Notes under the pieces: model-generated
Told to the model about the DNA's origin: nothing
The model's input: only the letters and a program-made list of their open reading frames with translations
Databases searched by the model: none
Made by a program: the position numbers and the translations under genes
From: JAWVZY01 sp033721955
GTDB taxonomy: Bacteria > Patescibacteriota > Minisyncoccia > Spechtbacterales > 2-12-FULL-38-22
Assembly (NCBI GenBank): GCA_033721955.1
Contig: JAWVZY010000018.1
Location: 1-15,619 of the forward strand
Length of the DNA: 15,619 nucleotides
Reading direction: 5' to 3'
Shown here: positions 13,796 through 15,619 of the stretch, in pieces
Position numbering within the stretch: position 1 is the first letter of the stretch
Layout of the letters: each line of letters starts with the position of its first letter

Positions 13796-15058
13796 ATGGA
13801 AATAATTGAAAGAAAGCTCGATAACGGAATCCCCGTGTTTTTGCTGCCTTCATCTTTTGATGACTTTTTTGTGCACATGTGCGCGGCAAACGCCGGAAGC
13901 AGGTATGAAACCGCAGAGCGCAATGGAATGTCGCATTTTCTCGAACACATGATGTTCAAAGGCACAAAAAAGAGAAAAACAGCTCAAGACATAGCTATTG
14001 AACTTGAAGAGATGGGAGCAAGACATAACGCCTATACAGGTAAAGAGATTATTTGTTTCTATATAGATACAGTCCATGAAAAGTTCAGGCAGGTCGCAGA
14101 TATCATGAGCGATCAAATAATCAATTCTGTGATGCGCCGTGAAGATGTAGACAAGGAAAGAAACGTTGTATTTCAAGAAATGGCCATGTATGAGTCCGAT
14201 CCCTCAGATTATGTATTTGAGCTTATAGCTCCAATGCTCTATGGGGATCAGGCAGCAGGGCGTAATATTTTGGGCACAAGAGAATCTGTAGGTTCTGTTA
14301 CACCCAGAAAGCTCAGATATTGGCATAGGAGATACTTCAATAGAGATAATCTGGTAGTCGTGGCATCCGGCAAATTTCCCTCGCTGGATGTAACTATGGA
14401 TATTCTCAATAATTACTACAAGGATGTTCCACAGATAAAGCCGCCAAAAATATTCCCTCTTGAAGATATAGACACTCAACTCCCGAAGTTGTCTGTTGAA
14501 TACAGAGATATACCCCAGAGCCAGATGGTTCTTGTGGCCAGAAGCTTAAGCGCTGCATCTGCCGATAGAATGGCGCTGTATGTAGCGACAGGTATTTTGG
14601 GCGGAGGCATGAGTTCACGCCTCTTTGAAGAGGTTCGTGAACAGAGAGGCCTTGCCTATAGTATTTACGCTTTTGGTTTCTCCAATAGCGATACAGGTTA
14701 TGCGGGGGTTTATGCAGGAACTGAACCTTCAAAACTCCGCGAAGCTATAGAGGTAATACGTTATGAACTTATAAAAATTTCCGAAGAGGGCGTATCTGAT
14801 GAAGAGCTTAAAAAAGTAAAGAATATGCGTAGAATAGATTTTTTGAGAAAGAAAAGCGATTATCATAGTATGGCCAGCTTTTTGGTACAGGAATATACCA
14901 AATTGGGCCGGGTCACCACAATAGATGAAATACTTGAAAGCTTGGAAAAAGTTACAGCCGAAGATATAGGCAGGGTGGTAAGCGATGTATTTGCCCCCGA
15001 TAATCTGCACCTTGCGGTAGTAGGACCTCACGAGGGCTCAATTGAAGAAGCTCTATAA
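13796..15058 (+). CDS. M16 family zinc metallopeptidase (insulinase/processing-protease type)
   Basis: A two-domain zinc peptidase of 420 residues, probably cytoplasmic because no signal peptide is seen. The inverted zinc motif HFLEH (H47, E50, H51) is followed exactly 77 residues after H51 by E128 in VVFQEMAMYE. This matches the family HxxEH-x76-E pattern, so the N-terminal domain should be catalytic. The C-terminal domain keeps the R/Y pair (REQRGLAYSIY, R284 and Y288) that contacts substrate, plus GGGMSSRLFEEVRE (269-282). Bacterial relatives of this size, such as YmxG and the mitochondrial processing peptidase-like proteins, degrade or process peptides. The start is fixed by AAAAGGAGG at 13782-13790. 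It forms its own unit, with a promoter, a long leader and a terminator. M16 proteins often come as pairs, but no partner is present here. Confidence 0.93.
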   Translation: MEIIERKLDNGIPVFLLPSSFDDFFVHMCAANAGSRYETAERNGMSHFLEHMMFKGTKKRKTAQDIAIELEEMGARHNAYTGKEIICFYIDTVHEKFRQVADIMSDQIINSVMRREDVDKERNVVFQEMAMYESDPSDYVFELIAPMLYGDQAAGRNILGTRESVGSVTPRKLRYWHRRYFNRDNLVVVASGKFPSLDVTMDILNNYYKDVPQIKPPKIFPLEDIDTQLPKLSVEYRDIPQSQMVLVARSLSAASADRMALYVATGILGGGMSSRLFEEVREQRGLAYSIYAFGFSNSDTGYAGVYAGTEPSKLREAIEVIRYELIKISEEGVSDEELKKVKNMRRIDFLRKKSDYHSMASFLVQEYTKLGRVTTIDEILESLEKVTAEDIGRVVSDVFAPDNLHLAVVGPHEGSIEEAL

Positions 15059-15065
15059 ATTTCAA

Positions 15066-15093
15066 ACCCCGTTTTTATAAACGGGGTCTTTTT
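15066..15093 (+). terminator. Intrinsic terminator after the M16 gene
   Basis: ACCCCGTTT (15066-15074) pairs with AAACGGGGT (15079-15087) around four bases, then C and a run of Ts. It begins 7 bases after the stop codon. Confidence 0.92.
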
Positions 15094-15118
15094 ATTTTAT
15101 TTTTTTAAGTTTATCTAG

Positions 15119-15124
15119 TATAAT
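15119..15124 (+). promoter_or_regulatory. -10 box of dnaX, predicting a leaderless or near-leaderless mRNA
   Basis: A perfect TATAAT lies 8 bases before the dnaX ATG (15133), so transcription should begin at or within about two bases of the start codon. There is no SD. The -35 position (15096-15101, TTTATT) is poor and lies in a T-rich stretch. Confidence 0.55.
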
Positions 15125-15132
15125 AATGGCAT

Positions 15133-15619
15133 ATGTCAAAAGTATTATATAGAAAACATCGTCCAAAAAATTTTTCTGAAATCACAGGTCAGCAGCATGT
15201 AGTTACCACGCTTAAAAATGCTCTTAAAATGGACGAGGTTGCCCATGCGTACTTATTTACAGGTCCCCGAGGCACAGGTAAAACAACAATGGCCCGTCTT
15301 TTAACTAAGGCACTTAGCTGTACTGAGAGCAAAAACGATGCATGCGCAAAATGTAATAATTGCCTTGCTATAGACGCGGGCAGTTTTGTGGATCTTATAG
15401 AAGTTGATGCCGCAAGCAATCGTGGTATAGATGAAATACGCCAGCTTAAAGAAGCGGTGCGTTTTTCTCCATCTGTAGGGGAGCAAAAGGTATATTTAAT
15501 AGATGAGGTACACATGCTCACAAAAGAGGCCTTTAACGCGCTTCTAAAAACACTTGAAGAACCTCCCGCCCATGCCATGTTTATATTAGCTACAACAGAA
15601 CCTCATAAAGTTTTGCCTA
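15133..15619 (+). CDS. dnaX: DNA polymerase III gamma/tau subunit, N-terminal part (3' end outside window)
   Basis: DnaX is the ATPase motor of the clamp loader. The frame runs off the right edge after 162 codons. MSKVLYRKHRPKNFSEITGQ is the family start. Walker A is GPRGTGKTT (44-52). The zinc module has C63, C71, C74 and C77. EVDAASNRGIDEIRQL follows (90-105). Walker B is VYLIDEVHML (120-129), and LLKTLEEPP and the sensor region ILATTEPHK (151-159) follow. ATPase motifs are intact, in contrast to the degenerate holB here. ATG 15133 is chosen from family alignment. An ATG at 15126 is out of frame. Whether a tau-type extension or frameshift site exists cannot be seen from this part. recR and ybaB, common neighbours, would lie downstream if present. 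Confidence 0.96.
   Translation, partial: MSKVLYRKHRPKNFSEITGQQHVVTTLKNALKMDEVAHAYLFTGPRGTGKTTMARLLTKALSCTESKNDACAKCNNCLAIDAGSFVDLIEVDAASNRGIDEIRQLKEAVRFSPSVGEQKVYLIDEVHMLTKEAFNALLKTLEEPPAHAMFILATTEPHKVLP

Noticed and set aside
13765..13809. 14-codon ORF overlapping the M16 start
   Set aside because: No SD at proper spacing (nearest ends 25 bases upstream) and no sign of a leader-peptide signal such as repeated codons.
13401..13889. 162-aa open frame on the minus strand
   Set aside because: It spans the end of purA, its terminator and the M16 promoter. It has no SD and is a shadow of well-supported genes.
15189..15578. 129-aa open frame on the minus strand
   Set aside because: Opposite the conserved ATPase core of dnaX. 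Composition is typical of an antisense shadow.
1..15619. CRISPR array, tRNA, rRNA, insertion sequence or prophage
   Set aside because: No spaced direct repeats, no cloverleaf or rRNA-like stretches, and no transposase or integrase motifs were seen on either strand.

Overview
This window reads as a compact bacterial chromosome segment made mostly of housekeeping genes on the + strand. It has one short minus-strand cassette of unrecognised membrane proteins. I infer a Candidate Phyla Radiation (Patescibacteria)-like organism, with moderate to low confidence. The reasons are small, tightly packed genes, a short prolyl-tRNA synthetase without the editing insertion, a stripped-down delta' clamp-loader subunit, frr directly followed by rseP, and mreB directly followed by a class B PBP without mreC or mreD. 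All genes read cleanly in the standard bacterial code. UGA is used as a stop only once (holB), and no gene is interrupted by UGA. A marker-gene tree would be needed to settle the phylum.

Layout. Bases 1-428 hold the C-terminal part of a GT4 glycosyltransferase. Bases 429-584 have no gene but carry a 14-bp perfect inverted repeat and a terminator hairpin. Bases 585-1627 (minus strand) encode three small predicted membrane proteins in a tight operon with strong Shine-Dalgarno (SD) sites; the smallest has 58 codons. Its promoter overlaps the start of holB. From 1686 rightward comes a long co-directional run: holB, frr, rseP, proS, mreB, mrdA (PBP2) and greA, ending at a good terminator (9072-9103). 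A separate unit (9171-9962) encodes an unrecognised protein with a Cys/His cluster and has a near-consensus promoter and its own terminator. Next are lysS and a ZIP-family metal transporter as a pair, purA as its own unit, an M16 metallopeptidase as its own unit, and the first 162 codons of dnaX at the right edge.

Functional themes are DNA polymerase III clamp loading (holB, dnaX), translation (frr, proS, lysS), transcript elongation (greA), cell shape and wall synthesis (mreB, mrdA, glycosyltransferase), membrane or protein quality control (rseP, M16 protease), purine synthesis (purA) and metal transport (ZIP).

The regulatory layout is unusually readable. Five intrinsic terminators separate the units. 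Several promoters have -35 and -10 boxes 16-17 bp apart. Three of them (minus-strand cassette, 9171 gene, M16 gene) share a CGTAC(CT) element just after the expected transcription start and a strong SD. The lysS and dnaX promoters instead place the predicted start of the transcript at or next to the ATG, so those mRNAs look leaderless. Most genes inside the long run also lack an SD. The most novel material is the three-gene membrane cassette, the Cys/His protein, and the promoter-hairpin-SD arrangement in front of purA. I see no mobile element, CRISPR array, tRNA or rRNA.
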